Shown here one piece after another: positions 44,035 to 51,811 of a stretch of DNA of 64,000 bases. The stretch is taken from positions 62,001 to 126,000 of the forward strand of contig NZ_WWCU01000015.1 of the NCBI RefSeq assembly GCF_009857595.1, written 5' to 3'. Origin of the DNA: Pseudoduganella aquatica. GTDB lineage: Bacteria > Pseudomonadota > Gammaproteobacteria > Burkholderiales > Burkholderiaceae_D. How positions within the stretch are numbered: the first letter of the stretch is position 1; every line of letters starts with the position of its first letter. The notes beneath the pieces were generated by a model, which worked only from the letters and a program-made list of their open reading frames with translations, was not told the origin of the DNA and did not search any database. The position numbers and the translations under genes are program-made.

Positions 44035-44068
44035 GCTGGCTGCTGTAGGGGATCCCCTACAGGCCAGC
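44035..44068. promoter_or_regulatory. 20-base perfect palindrome between fnr and the GH29 gene
   Basis: CTGTAGGGGATCCCCTACAG (44043-44062) is a perfect palindrome, extended by GCTGGC (44035-44040) and GCCAGC (44063-44068) with a 2-base bulge. It touches the end of the GH29 gene and lies 89 bases before the fnr start. It has no T run, so it may be an operator or a bidirectional hairpin. Confidence 0.6.
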
Positions 44069-45628
44069 TCAGAAGGTGATTTTCAGCGCCGACGGCGCGC
44101 CGCCCAAGGCGCCGGGCGCGCTGGAAATACCCTCCACCGTCAGGCCTTCCTGGGTCTGGCGGAATGGCAGCGCGCCGTCGCGGCCCAGCTGTTCCACGCC
44201 CCTCACCTTGCCGGCGCCCGGTCCCAGTACGCGCAGCACCACCGAGCCGTCGCGCGGCGCGCCGATGGCGTAGACCGCCGTGCCCTTGGATGTGAAACGC
44301 CATCCCTCCTCGCCGAACTGCTTCCAGGGGCGGGTGCCGTAGATGGCCTCGCCATTGGCGTCCAGCCATGCGCCCACGTCCAGCAAGGTGCGCTGCTGCT
44401 CCTCGGGGATGGTGCCGTCGGCCTTGGGCGAGAGATTGAGCAGGTAGAAGCCGCCCTTGCTCGCCGTGTCGACCAGGCGGCCAATAATGGCGGCGCCGCC
44501 GGCCACCTTCATGCCGTTGGTGTAGCCCCACGTGCTGCCTATGGTGTCGTCCACCATCCACGGGCCGGGCCGGATGTCCGGCGGCGAGCGCACGCCTATC
44601 TTTTCAAAGTCGATAATGGATCCGACCTGTTGGGCGTCGTCGTTGCTGGGCGCGTAGGCGACGAATTTGGTGCTGATCGAGACTTCCTTGTTCCAGGCCT
44701 GGGCGCGGTTGTAGTAGTAGGCCGCCACGCGCAGCTTGAGCGGGTCCAGCACGCGCAGGTTGACGCCGTTGTCGAACCACAGAATGTCGGGCTGGTACTG
44801 GTCGATCAGCTCCAGGTTGCGGTTCACCCAGTCGGTCAGGAAGCGCGCCATGGCGGGCTGGCTGCGATCGGCCACGTTGTAGAAGGCCGCCCATTCCGGG
44901 TCGTACAGGTCGGCCTTGGCCGCTTTCAGGCGGGCTTCCAGCGCTTCGGGCGGGTTGATGAAGGTGAAGTTCTCCACCCCGTGGTTGGACACGCCGAACT
45001 TCATGCCCTCCTTGCGCACGGCGGCCGCCAGTTCGCCTATCAGGTCGCGCTTCGGTCCCATGCGCTTGGCGTTGAAAGGCGTAACATGGCTGTCCCAGAG
45101 CGCGAAATTGTCGTGGTGCTGGGCGGAGGGCATCACGAACCGGGCGCCGGCGCGGCGGAACAGCGTGGCCCACTGCGCGGCGTCGAACTTCTCCTGCTTG
45201 AACCGGGGGATGAAATCCTTGTAGCCAAAGCGTTCCGGCGGCCCGAAGGTTGCGGTGTGCCAGGCCAGGTCGGCGCCGTACATATGCTTTTCATACCATT
45301 CGTTGTGGTAGGCGGGCACCGCGTACACGCCCCAGTGCATGAAGATGCCGAACTTGGCGTCCTCGAACCAGGCCGGGGTGCGGTAATTCTTGCGGATAGA
45401 CTCCCAGTCCGCCGCGTAGGGGCCGGGCGGCAGCGGCGTGGCGACGGCGGCATCGGCAGCGGCCACGGTGGCCGGGGTGGCGGGCGGCCCCATCACGCCG
45501 TAGTCGTACAGCTTGGACTCGGGCACGCCGCCCCGGTCCGGCTTGGGCAAGGGGCCGGCGTCGGCACCGGTCAGGGTGGAAGCGAGGACGGCCAAGGTTA
45601 GACCGGACAGCAATGGCGCGCGCAGCAT
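44069..45628 (-). CDS. secreted GH29 alpha-L-fucosidase
   Basis: The 519-residue protein has a signal peptide (about 1-24, ADAGP). The GH29 barrel shows FGIFMHWGVYAVPAYHNEWYEKHMYG, KFDAAQWATLFRRAGARFVM and SAQHHDNFALWDS. The nucleophile Asp is in DILWFDNGVN. A C-terminal beta domain follows LLNLSPKADGTIPEEQ. It removes alpha-L-fucose from glycans; RG-I and other pectins can carry fucose. It is divergent from the lldD-RG-I operon. The conserved acid/base cannot be assigned with certainty from sequence. Confidence 0.88.
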   Translation of the reverse strand: MLRAPLLSGLTLAVLASTLTGADAGPLPKPDRGGVPESKLYDYGVMGPPATPATVAAADAAVATPLPPGPYAADWESIRKNYRTPAWFEDAKFGIFMHWGVYAVPAYHNEWYEKHMYGADLAWHTATFGPPERFGYKDFIPRFKQEKFDAAQWATLFRRAGARFVMPSAQHHDNFALWDSHVTPFNAKRMGPKRDLIGELAAAVRKEGMKFGVSNHGVENFTFINPPEALEARLKAAKADLYDPEWAAFYNVADRSQPAMARFLTDWVNRNLELIDQYQPDILWFDNGVNLRVLDPLKLRVAAYYYNRAQAWNKEVSISTKFVAYAPSNDDAQQVGSIIDFEKIGVRSPPDIRPGPWMVDDTIGSTWGYTNGMKVAGGAAIIGRLVDTASKGGFYLLNLSPKADGTIPEEQQRTLLDVGAWLDANGEAIYGTRPWKQFGEEGWRFTSKGTAVYAIGAPRDGSVVLRVLGPGAGKVRGVEQLGRDGALPFRQTQEGLTVEGISSAPGALGGAPSALKITF

Positions 45629-45735
45629 GGTTTGCCCCTGTAATTATAGAAATGACGGCTAGCGTAGCGCGCGGGCGCATTTCGCGCACGTTTCGCTTTG
45701 TATCACTCATAAACATGATTAGATTGCGCCAGCCG

Positions 45736-45764
45736 TTGACACTGGCGTGACGACTATCGATACT
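45736..45764 (+). promoter_or_regulatory. promoter of the lactate dehydrogenase/RG-I operon
   Basis: TTGACA (45736-45741) and GATACT (45759-45764) are spaced by 17 bases. The ATG of the first gene is 37 bases further on. The divergent GH29 gene starts at 45628 on the other strand. Confidence 0.6.
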
Positions 45765-45801
45765 CGGAAGCCATCCTAATCAGACCTATAACAATACCCC
45801 C

Positions 45802-46959
45802 ATGGCAGTCATCACCGAGATTGAAGACCTGCGCCTGCAGGCCAAGCGTCGCGTCGCAAAAGCTATTTTCGGCTACGTCGATTCCGGCTCCTACACCCAG
45901 GGCACCATGCGCGCCAACAAAAGCGACCTGGAAGCCATCCATCTGCGCCAGCGCGTGGCCGTGAATGTGGACCAGCGCAACACCGCCACCACGCTGGCCG
46001 GCCAGGACGCGTCCATGCCGGTGGCGCTGGCCCCGGTAGGCCTGACGGGCCTGAACTACGGCGACGGCGAGATCCTGGCAGCGCAGGCGGCCGAGGAATT
46101 CGGCGTGCCCTTCACGCTCACCACCATGAGCATCTGCTCCATCGAGGACGTGGCGGCGGCCACCACCAAGCCGTTCTGGTTCCAACTCTACGTGATGCGC
46201 GACCGCGCCTTCGCCGCCGACCTGATCGCGCGCGCCAAGGCCGCCAAGTGCTCGGCGCTGGTGCTCACGCTGGACCTGCAGATCCTGGGCCAGCGCCACG
46301 CGGACCTGCGCAACGGCCTGACCGTGCCGCCGCGCCCTACCCTGTCCAATATCGCGGACATGCTGAGCAAGCCGTCGTGGTGCGCCAGCGTCCTGCTGGG
46401 CAAGCGCAAGACCTTCGGCAACCTCGACGGCCACGTCAAGGGCGCGCAGGGCCTGTCCACGCTGATGGCCTGGGTGGGCCAGCAGTTCGACCCCACGCTG
46501 AACTGGGACGACGTGGAATGGATACGCAAGCAATGGGGCGGCAAGCTGATTTTGAAAGGCATCCTCGATCCGGAAGACGCGAAAATGGCCGCCCGCACCG
46601 GCGCGGACGCGCTGGTGGTCAGCAACCACGGCGGCCGCCAGCTGGACGGCGCCATGAGCTCCATCCGCGCCCTGCCCGGCGTGCTGGAAGCGGTGCAGGC
46701 CGAGAATCCGAAGATGGAAGTGTGGATGGACGGCGGTATCCGCTCCGGCCAGGACATCCTGAAAGCCTGCGCCATGGGTGCGCGCGGCGTGATGGCGGGC
46801 CGCAGCTACATCTACGGCCTGGGCGCCATGGGCAAGCCGGGCGTGAGCCTGGCGCTGGAGATCATGCGCAAGGAGCTGGACGTGTCGATGGCGCTGTCCG
46901 GCATCCGCGACATCCGCGACGCGAACCGTTCGCACATCGTGCTGCCCAAGCACTGGTAA
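45802..46959 (+). CDS. lldD: FMN-dependent L-lactate dehydrogenase
   Basis: The 385-residue enzyme oxidises L-lactate to pyruvate at the inner membrane. It has the alpha-hydroxyacid oxidase fold: MPVALAPVGLTGLNYGDGE, FQLYVMRDR, ALVLTLDLQILGQRHADLRNG, and the FMN and catalytic loop LILKGILDPEDA followed by VSNHGGRQLDG with the base His. It ends WMDGGIRSGQDILKACAMGARGVMAGRSYIYGLG. It opens a five-gene operon with RG-I enzymes. L-rhamnose and L-fucose breakdown can give L-lactaldehyde and L-lactate, so it probably finishes that route. Confidence 0.88.
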   Translation: MAVITEIEDLRLQAKRRVAKAIFGYVDSGSYTQGTMRANKSDLEAIHLRQRVAVNVDQRNTATTLAGQDASMPVALAPVGLTGLNYGDGEILAAQAAEEFGVPFTLTTMSICSIEDVAAATTKPFWFQLYVMRDRAFAADLIARAKAAKCSALVLTLDLQILGQRHADLRNGLTVPPRPTLSNIADMLSKPSWCASVLLGKRKTFGNLDGHVKGAQGLSTLMAWVGQQFDPTLNWDDVEWIRKQWGGKLILKGILDPEDAKMAARTGADALVVSNHGGRQLDGAMSSIRALPGVLEAVQAENPKMEVWMDGGIRSGQDILKACAMGARGVMAGRSYIYGLGAMGKPGVSLALEIMRKELDVSMALSGIRDIRDANRSHIVLPKHW

Positions 46960-46986
46960 TCACTGGCTCCCCCTAACAGGACTTCC

Positions 46987-48846
46987 ATGCACAACTACCG
47001 CATCGCTGGCGTTGCAGCGTCCCTGGCACTGGCGCTGAGCGCCGGCGCTGCAGCCGCCCCGGCTCAAATAGCAGGCAAGCAGCTTGAAAACCTGGACCGT
47101 GGCGTGCTCGCCATCGCCGCGAATGGCGGAGTTTTCGTCAGCTGGCGTGCGTTGGCGACGGACCCGGGCGGGACGTCCTTCGATCTTTACCGCGACGGCA
47201 AGCGCCTGAATGCGGAGCCGCTGAAGAGCACCAACTACGTGGACCCGGCCGGCACCGCCGCAGCCGTCTACTCGGTGCGGCGCGTCGTGCCACGCGGCGG
47301 CGAGCAGCCCCTGGCCAGCGCCGGCGCCACCTGGCCGCAGCAATACAAAACCATCCCGGTCCAGAAGCCGGCCGGCGGCGTAACGCCCGACGGCCAGAGC
47401 TACACCTACGAGATCAACGACGGTTCGGCGGCCGACCTGGACGGAGACGGCAGCTACGAGCTGATAGTGAAGTGGCAGCCGACCAATGCACACGACAATT
47501 CGCACACAGGCTACACCGGCAACACCTATATCGACGCCTACAAAATGGACGGCACGCGCTTGTGGCGCGTGGACCTGGGCCGCAACATCCGCGCCGGCGC
47601 GCACTACACCACCTTCCTGGTCTACGACTTCGACGGCGACGGCAAGGCCGAGCTGATGGTGAAAACCGCCGACGGCACCGTGGACGGCAAAGGCAAGGTG
47701 ATCGGCGACGCGAACGCGGACTACCGCAATCCCAAGGGCTACGTCCTGTCCGGCCCCGAATTCATCACCGTCTTCAACGGCGAGACAGGCGCCGCCATGG
47801 CCAGCGCGCCCTACCTGCCCGGACGCGGCGACGTGGCAGCCTGGGGCGACGCCTACGGCAACCGGGTGGACCGCTTCCTCGGCGGCGTGGCCTATCTGGA
47901 TGGCGCAAAGCCCAGCGCAATCTTCTCGCGCGGCTACTACACGCGCGCCGTGATCGCCGCCTGGGACTGGCGCGGCGGGAAGCTGAGCAGCCGCTGGGTG
48001 TTCGACAGCGACGTGGCGGGCGGCGAAGTGAACCACCAGGGCGCGCACTGGCTGTCCGTGGCCGACGTGGACAACGACGGCAAGGACGACATCATCTACG
48101 GCGCGGCCACCATAGGCAGCAACGGCAAAATGCTGTACAGCACAGGACTGTGCCACGGCGACGCCCTCCACGTGGGCAAGCTGGACCCGCTTCGTCCGGG
48201 ACAACAGGTCTTCATGGTGCACGAAACGCCCAGTTGCTACGGCAAGCACGGCATAGAAATGCACGACGCGGCCACCGGCAAAATCCTGTGGAGCGTGGAC
48301 GGCAAAGGCGCGGACGTGGGACGCGGCGTGTGCATGGATATCGACCCGGCCCACCTGGGCGAGGAATGCTGGGCCTCGGTCGGCGGCCTGATGAGCGCCA
48401 GCGGCGTGCAAATCTCCCCCGAGCATCCGCGCCGCATCAACTTCGCTTCCTGGTGGGACGGCGACCTGCTGCGCGAGTCGCTGGACGGCACGCGGATAGA
48501 AAAATGGAACCCGGCCACCAAGGACATGCAGCTCCTGCTGAACGGCGCGGACTCCGGCGCCGCCTCCAACAACGGCACCAAGTCCACGCCCGTGCTGTCG
48601 GCGGATCTGTTAGGCGACTGGCGCGAGGAAGTGGTCTGGCGCAGCGCGGACAACAACTCCCTGCAGGTGTTCAGTACCACCGAGCCCACCACCCACCGCA
48701 TTCCGGCGCTGATGCAGGACGCGCAATACCGCGTGCAGGTGGCGGGCCAAAATGCGGGCTACAACCAGCCGCCGCATCCTTCCTTCTACCTGGGCGAAGG
48801 CATGGCGCCTTTGCCTGGCGCATCCCGGCTCAGCGCACAAGAATAG
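46987..48846 (+). CDS. secreted PL11 rhamnogalacturonan lyase
   Basis: The 619-residue protein has a signal peptide (about 1-24, AGAAAAPA) and a short beta domain with RGVLAIAANGGVFVSWRALATDPG and FDLYRDGKRLN. The eight-bladed beta-propeller of PL11 follows, with Asp-rich calcium loops (DLDGDGSYE, DFDGDGKAE, DVDNDGKDD), YGNRVDRFLGGVAYLDG and LLGDWREEVVWR near the end. PL11 enzymes (YesW/YesX) cut RG-I between rhamnose and galacturonate. The genes before and after are 27 and 30 bases away. Confidence 0.92.
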   Translation: MHNYRIAGVAASLALALSAGAAAAPAQIAGKQLENLDRGVLAIAANGGVFVSWRALATDPGGTSFDLYRDGKRLNAEPLKSTNYVDPAGTAAAVYSVRRVVPRGGEQPLASAGATWPQQYKTIPVQKPAGGVTPDGQSYTYEINDGSAADLDGDGSYELIVKWQPTNAHDNSHTGYTGNTYIDAYKMDGTRLWRVDLGRNIRAGAHYTTFLVYDFDGDGKAELMVKTADGTVDGKGKVIGDANADYRNPKGYVLSGPEFITVFNGETGAAMASAPYLPGRGDVAAWGDAYGNRVDRFLGGVAYLDGAKPSAIFSRGYYTRAVIAAWDWRGGKLSSRWVFDSDVAGGEVNHQGAHWLSVADVDNDGKDDIIYGAATIGSNGKMLYSTGLCHGDALHVGKLDPLRPGQQVFMVHETPSCYGKHGIEMHDAATGKILWSVDGKGADVGRGVCMDIDPAHLGEECWASVGGLMSASGVQISPEHPRRINFASWWDGDLLRESLDGTRIEKWNPATKDMQLLLNGADSGAASNNGTKSTPVLSADLLGDWREEVVWRSADNNSLQVFSTTEPTTHRIPALMQDAQYRVQVAGQNAGYNQPPHPSFYLGEGMAPLPGASRLSAQE

Positions 48847-48876
48847 TACGCATACAACACAACAGAAACAGAGACC

Positions 48877-51081
48877 ATGAAGACTTCCCTGCTCGCGGCG
48901 CGCCGCGCCACCACGCTGGCCTTGCTACTGGCCGCCAGTTTCTCCGCCACCGCACAAAATGGTGAAGCGCGCCGCTTCGATTTCAGCGCAAAGCCGGCCG
49001 CCGGCTACACCGCCGTCCCTGTCACCACCGAATACAGCGCCAGCAAGGGCTACGGCTTCGAGCCCGGCGCCGCGGCAGGCAAGCCCTCCTTCTTCTCGGT
49101 CGATCTCCCCGAAGGCAACTACAACATCACCGTCACGCTGGGCGGTACGCCGGAAGCATCGACCACCACCATCAAGTCCGAACTGCGCCGCCTGATGCTG
49201 GAGAACGTGCGCACCGCGCCGGGCAAGACTGAAACGCGCACTTTCACCGTCAACATCCGCACGCCCGCCATTCCAGCCGTAGGCGGCCTGGCGGCGGGCG
49301 CGGTGAATCTCAAAGTGCCGCGCGAGACCGTGCAGGAAGCCTGGAACTGGGACCGCCGCCTGACGCTGGAATTCAACGGCAGCCAGCCGGCCGTGCGCTC
49401 CATCGAGATCGCGCCTGCGCAAACACCCACCATCTTCCTGCTGGGCGACTCCACTGTCTGCGACCAGCCCGGCGAACCTTATGCCAGCTGGGGCCAGATG
49501 CTGCCGCGCTTCCTGAAGCCCGGCGTGGCCGTCGCCAACCACGGCGAGTCCGGGGAGACCTACCGCGATTCGCTGGCCCGCCGCCGCCTGGACAAGGTGC
49601 TGAGCGCCATGCGCCCCGGCGACACGGTCATGATGCAGTTCGGGCACAACGACCAGAAACAGATCAAGGACGGCAAAGGCGGCCCCTTCACCACCTACAA
49701 GGCCGAGATCAAGCAGCACGTGGACGGCGTGCGCGCCCGTGGCGGCGTCCCCGTCATCATCTCGTCCATGGAGCGCCGCGCATTCGACGCGAATGGCAAG
49801 GTCATACCGTCGCTGATCGACTATGCCACCGCAGCGCGCCAGTCGGCCGAAGAGCTGGGCGTGGCCTTCATCGACCTGAATGCGATGAGCAAACCGTTCT
49901 ACGAAGCGCTGGGCACGGAAGCCTCCAAGGCGGCCTTCGCCGAGCCGCAGCCCGGCCGCATCGACAACACGCATCACAACAACTACGGCGCCTACGAACT
50001 GGCGCAAGCCGTACTGACCGGCATGCGCCAGGCCGGCGTGCCCGCCGCGTCCTTCATCGCGGACGGCTACGGCAACTTCAATCCCGCCAAGCCGGACCCG
50101 GTTGCCAGCTTCGCCGTGCCGCGCAGCCCTACCTTCAGCAACGAGCGCCCGCTGGGCGACGAGGCCAACGCAGGCCCGCAGGCGCGCGCCGGCGCCACCG
50201 GCTATCTGTTCACCTACTTCACCAAGAACGGCGAGGACGGCCTGCACCTGGCGGCCAGCGCGGACGGCTACCGCTGGGAGAAGCTGGGCGGCGGCCGCAG
50301 CTACCTCACGCCCAAGGTGGGTATATCGAAACTGATGCGCGATCCTTGCATCGTGCGCGGCCCGGACGGCACCTACCACATGGTCTGGACCTCGGGCTGG
50401 AAAGAGAACAACATCGGCTACGCATCCTCGAAAGACCTGGTCCACTGGTCCGAGCAGAAGGAATTGCCGGTCATGGCGCACGAAAAAGGCGTGCTCAATG
50501 CCTGGGCGCCGGAAATCGTCTACGACGAACAGCGCGGCGAGTTCCTGATTTTCTGGGCTTCCACCGTGCCGGGCAAGTTCGCCGAGACTGCAGGTTCCTC
50601 GGAGGAGAAATACAACCACCGCCTGTACTCGACCAGCACCAAGGACTTCCAGACCTTCACCCCGACCAAGCTGTTCTACGACCCGGGCTTCAGCGTGATC
50701 GACGCGACCTTCGTGCGCGTCAACGGCAAGAACCACTTGCTGGTGAAGGACGAAACCGTGAATCCGCCCCGCAAATACCTGCAGGTGGCGGATGCGCCAT
50801 CGCTGAGCGGGCCGTTCGGCAAGCTCAGTGCGCCCATCACGCCGCAAGGAATGTGGGTGGAAGGACCGACCGCCATCCAGGCCGGCGAGGACGTGATCGT
50901 CTATTATGACGCCTACCGCACCAAGCACTATGGGGCCATGCGCTCGCGCGATCTCGTGAACTGGGAAGATGTGACGGCTAAAATGAGCTTCCCCGACGAA
51001 GGCACGCCGGTGCGCATGCGTCATGGCACCGCTATTGCCGTACCCGCCGCGCTGATCGAGCAGCTCCGCGCGCAAAACTGA
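48877..51081 (+). CDS. two-enzyme fusion: CE12 rhamnogalacturonan acetylesterase and GH43-like domain
   Basis: The 734-residue secreted protein has a signal peptide (about 1-26), a beta-sandwich (about 27-165) and an SGNH/CE12 domain (about 180-400: LLGDSTVCDQPGEPYASWGQM, MMQFGHNDQK, DNTHHNNYGAYELA). A C-terminal five-bladed propeller of the GH43 type follows (about 435-725), with a base Asp in MRDPCIV, an Asp in VIDATFV and an acid Glu in WVEGPTA. It could deacetylate RG-I and trim arabinan or galactan side chains together. Confidence 0.87.
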   Translation: MKTSLLAARRATTLALLLAASFSATAQNGEARRFDFSAKPAAGYTAVPVTTEYSASKGYGFEPGAAAGKPSFFSVDLPEGNYNITVTLGGTPEASTTTIKSELRRLMLENVRTAPGKTETRTFTVNIRTPAIPAVGGLAAGAVNLKVPRETVQEAWNWDRRLTLEFNGSQPAVRSIEIAPAQTPTIFLLGDSTVCDQPGEPYASWGQMLPRFLKPGVAVANHGESGETYRDSLARRRLDKVLSAMRPGDTVMMQFGHNDQKQIKDGKGGPFTTYKAEIKQHVDGVRARGGVPVIISSMERRAFDANGKVIPSLIDYATAARQSAEELGVAFIDLNAMSKPFYEALGTEASKAAFAEPQPGRIDNTHHNNYGAYELAQAVLTGMRQAGVPAASFIADGYGNFNPAKPDPVASFAVPRSPTFSNERPLGDEANAGPQARAGATGYLFTYFTKNGEDGLHLAASADGYRWEKLGGGRSYLTPKVGISKLMRDPCIVRGPDGTYHMVWTSGWKENNIGYASSKDLVHWSEQKELPVMAHEKGVLNAWAPEIVYDEQRGEFLIFWASTVPGKFAETAGSSEEKYNHRLYSTSTKDFQTFTPTKLFYDPGFSVIDATFVRVNGKNHLLVKDETVNPPRKYLQVADAPSLSGPFGKLSAPITPQGMWVEGPTAIQAGEDVIVYYDAYRTKHYGAMRSRDLVNWEDVTAKMSFPDEGTPVRMRHGTAIAVPAALIEQLRAQN

Positions 51082-51102
51082 CAAACCACAACGGAGACTT
51101 GA

Positions 51103-51810
51103 ATGAAACGACTGCTGCTCGCCCTTGCCACCGCCGCCAGCCTGGGCCTGGGCCTGGGTCTGCCTTTGCCTGCTGCCGCGCTGGACCCGGCCACCACCAC
51201 CGCCAGTGATCAGAACTATCTGGCGCGCGTGCCTTACCAGACCTATTTCGCCGACTACCTCGCGCTGCGCAAAGGCCGCGAGGCCGAGATCATCTTCATC
51301 GGCGACTCGATCACCGAGCAGTTCCGCTGGGGCTCGGGCGCCTCGGTCTGGAACCGCCGCTTTGAGCAGCGCGCCTTCGACTTCGGCCTGGGCGCGGACC
51401 GCACGCAGCATGTGCTGTGGCGCCTGGATAATTTCGACCTGTCCTTCCTGAAGCCCAAGGTGGCGGTCATCATGATCGGCACCAACAACGTCAACAACGA
51501 GGCGGAAGACACCGCCGCCGGCATCAAGGCCGTGATTGCGGCCACGCAGAAGAAGTTCGCGGGCGTGAAGGTAGTGGTGGTCAGCATACTGCCGAACTCC
51601 CGCGCCGAGCAGCGCATGGCCGAGGTGAACAAGCTGGTTGCGCCGCTGGCGGACAACAAGACCATCTGGTATCTGAACCTGGCTGCGCGCTTTACGCCGG
51701 AAGGCGACAACTGGAAGGGTCTGAGCGGCGACAAGCTGCACCTCACCACCGCCGGCTACACCATGTGGGCGGATGAGCTGGAAGCCTTGCTGGCCGTGGT
51801 GCAGAAATAG
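51103..51810 (+). CDS. secreted SGNH/GDSL esterase
   Basis: The 235-residue protein has a signal peptide (about 1-26, PAAALD). The four SGNH blocks are present: FIGDSITEQF (Ser nucleophile), a Gly in DFGLGADRT, MIGTNNVNN and DKLHLTTAGY (Asp/His). It probably removes acetyl groups from pectin or RG-I, given that it lies between CE12-GH43 and the TonB receptor in one operon. The stop lies 1 base before the next ATG. Confidence 0.87.
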   Translation: MKRLLLALATAASLGLGLGLPLPAAALDPATTTASDQNYLARVPYQTYFADYLALRKGREAEIIFIGDSITEQFRWGSGASVWNRRFEQRAFDFGLGADRTQHVLWRLDNFDLSFLKPKVAVIMIGTNNVNNEAEDTAAGIKAVIAATQKKFAGVKVVVVSILPNSRAEQRMAEVNKLVAPLADNKTIWYLNLAARFTPEGDNWKGLSGDKLHLTTAGYTMWADELEALLAVVQK

Positions 51811-51811
51811 T

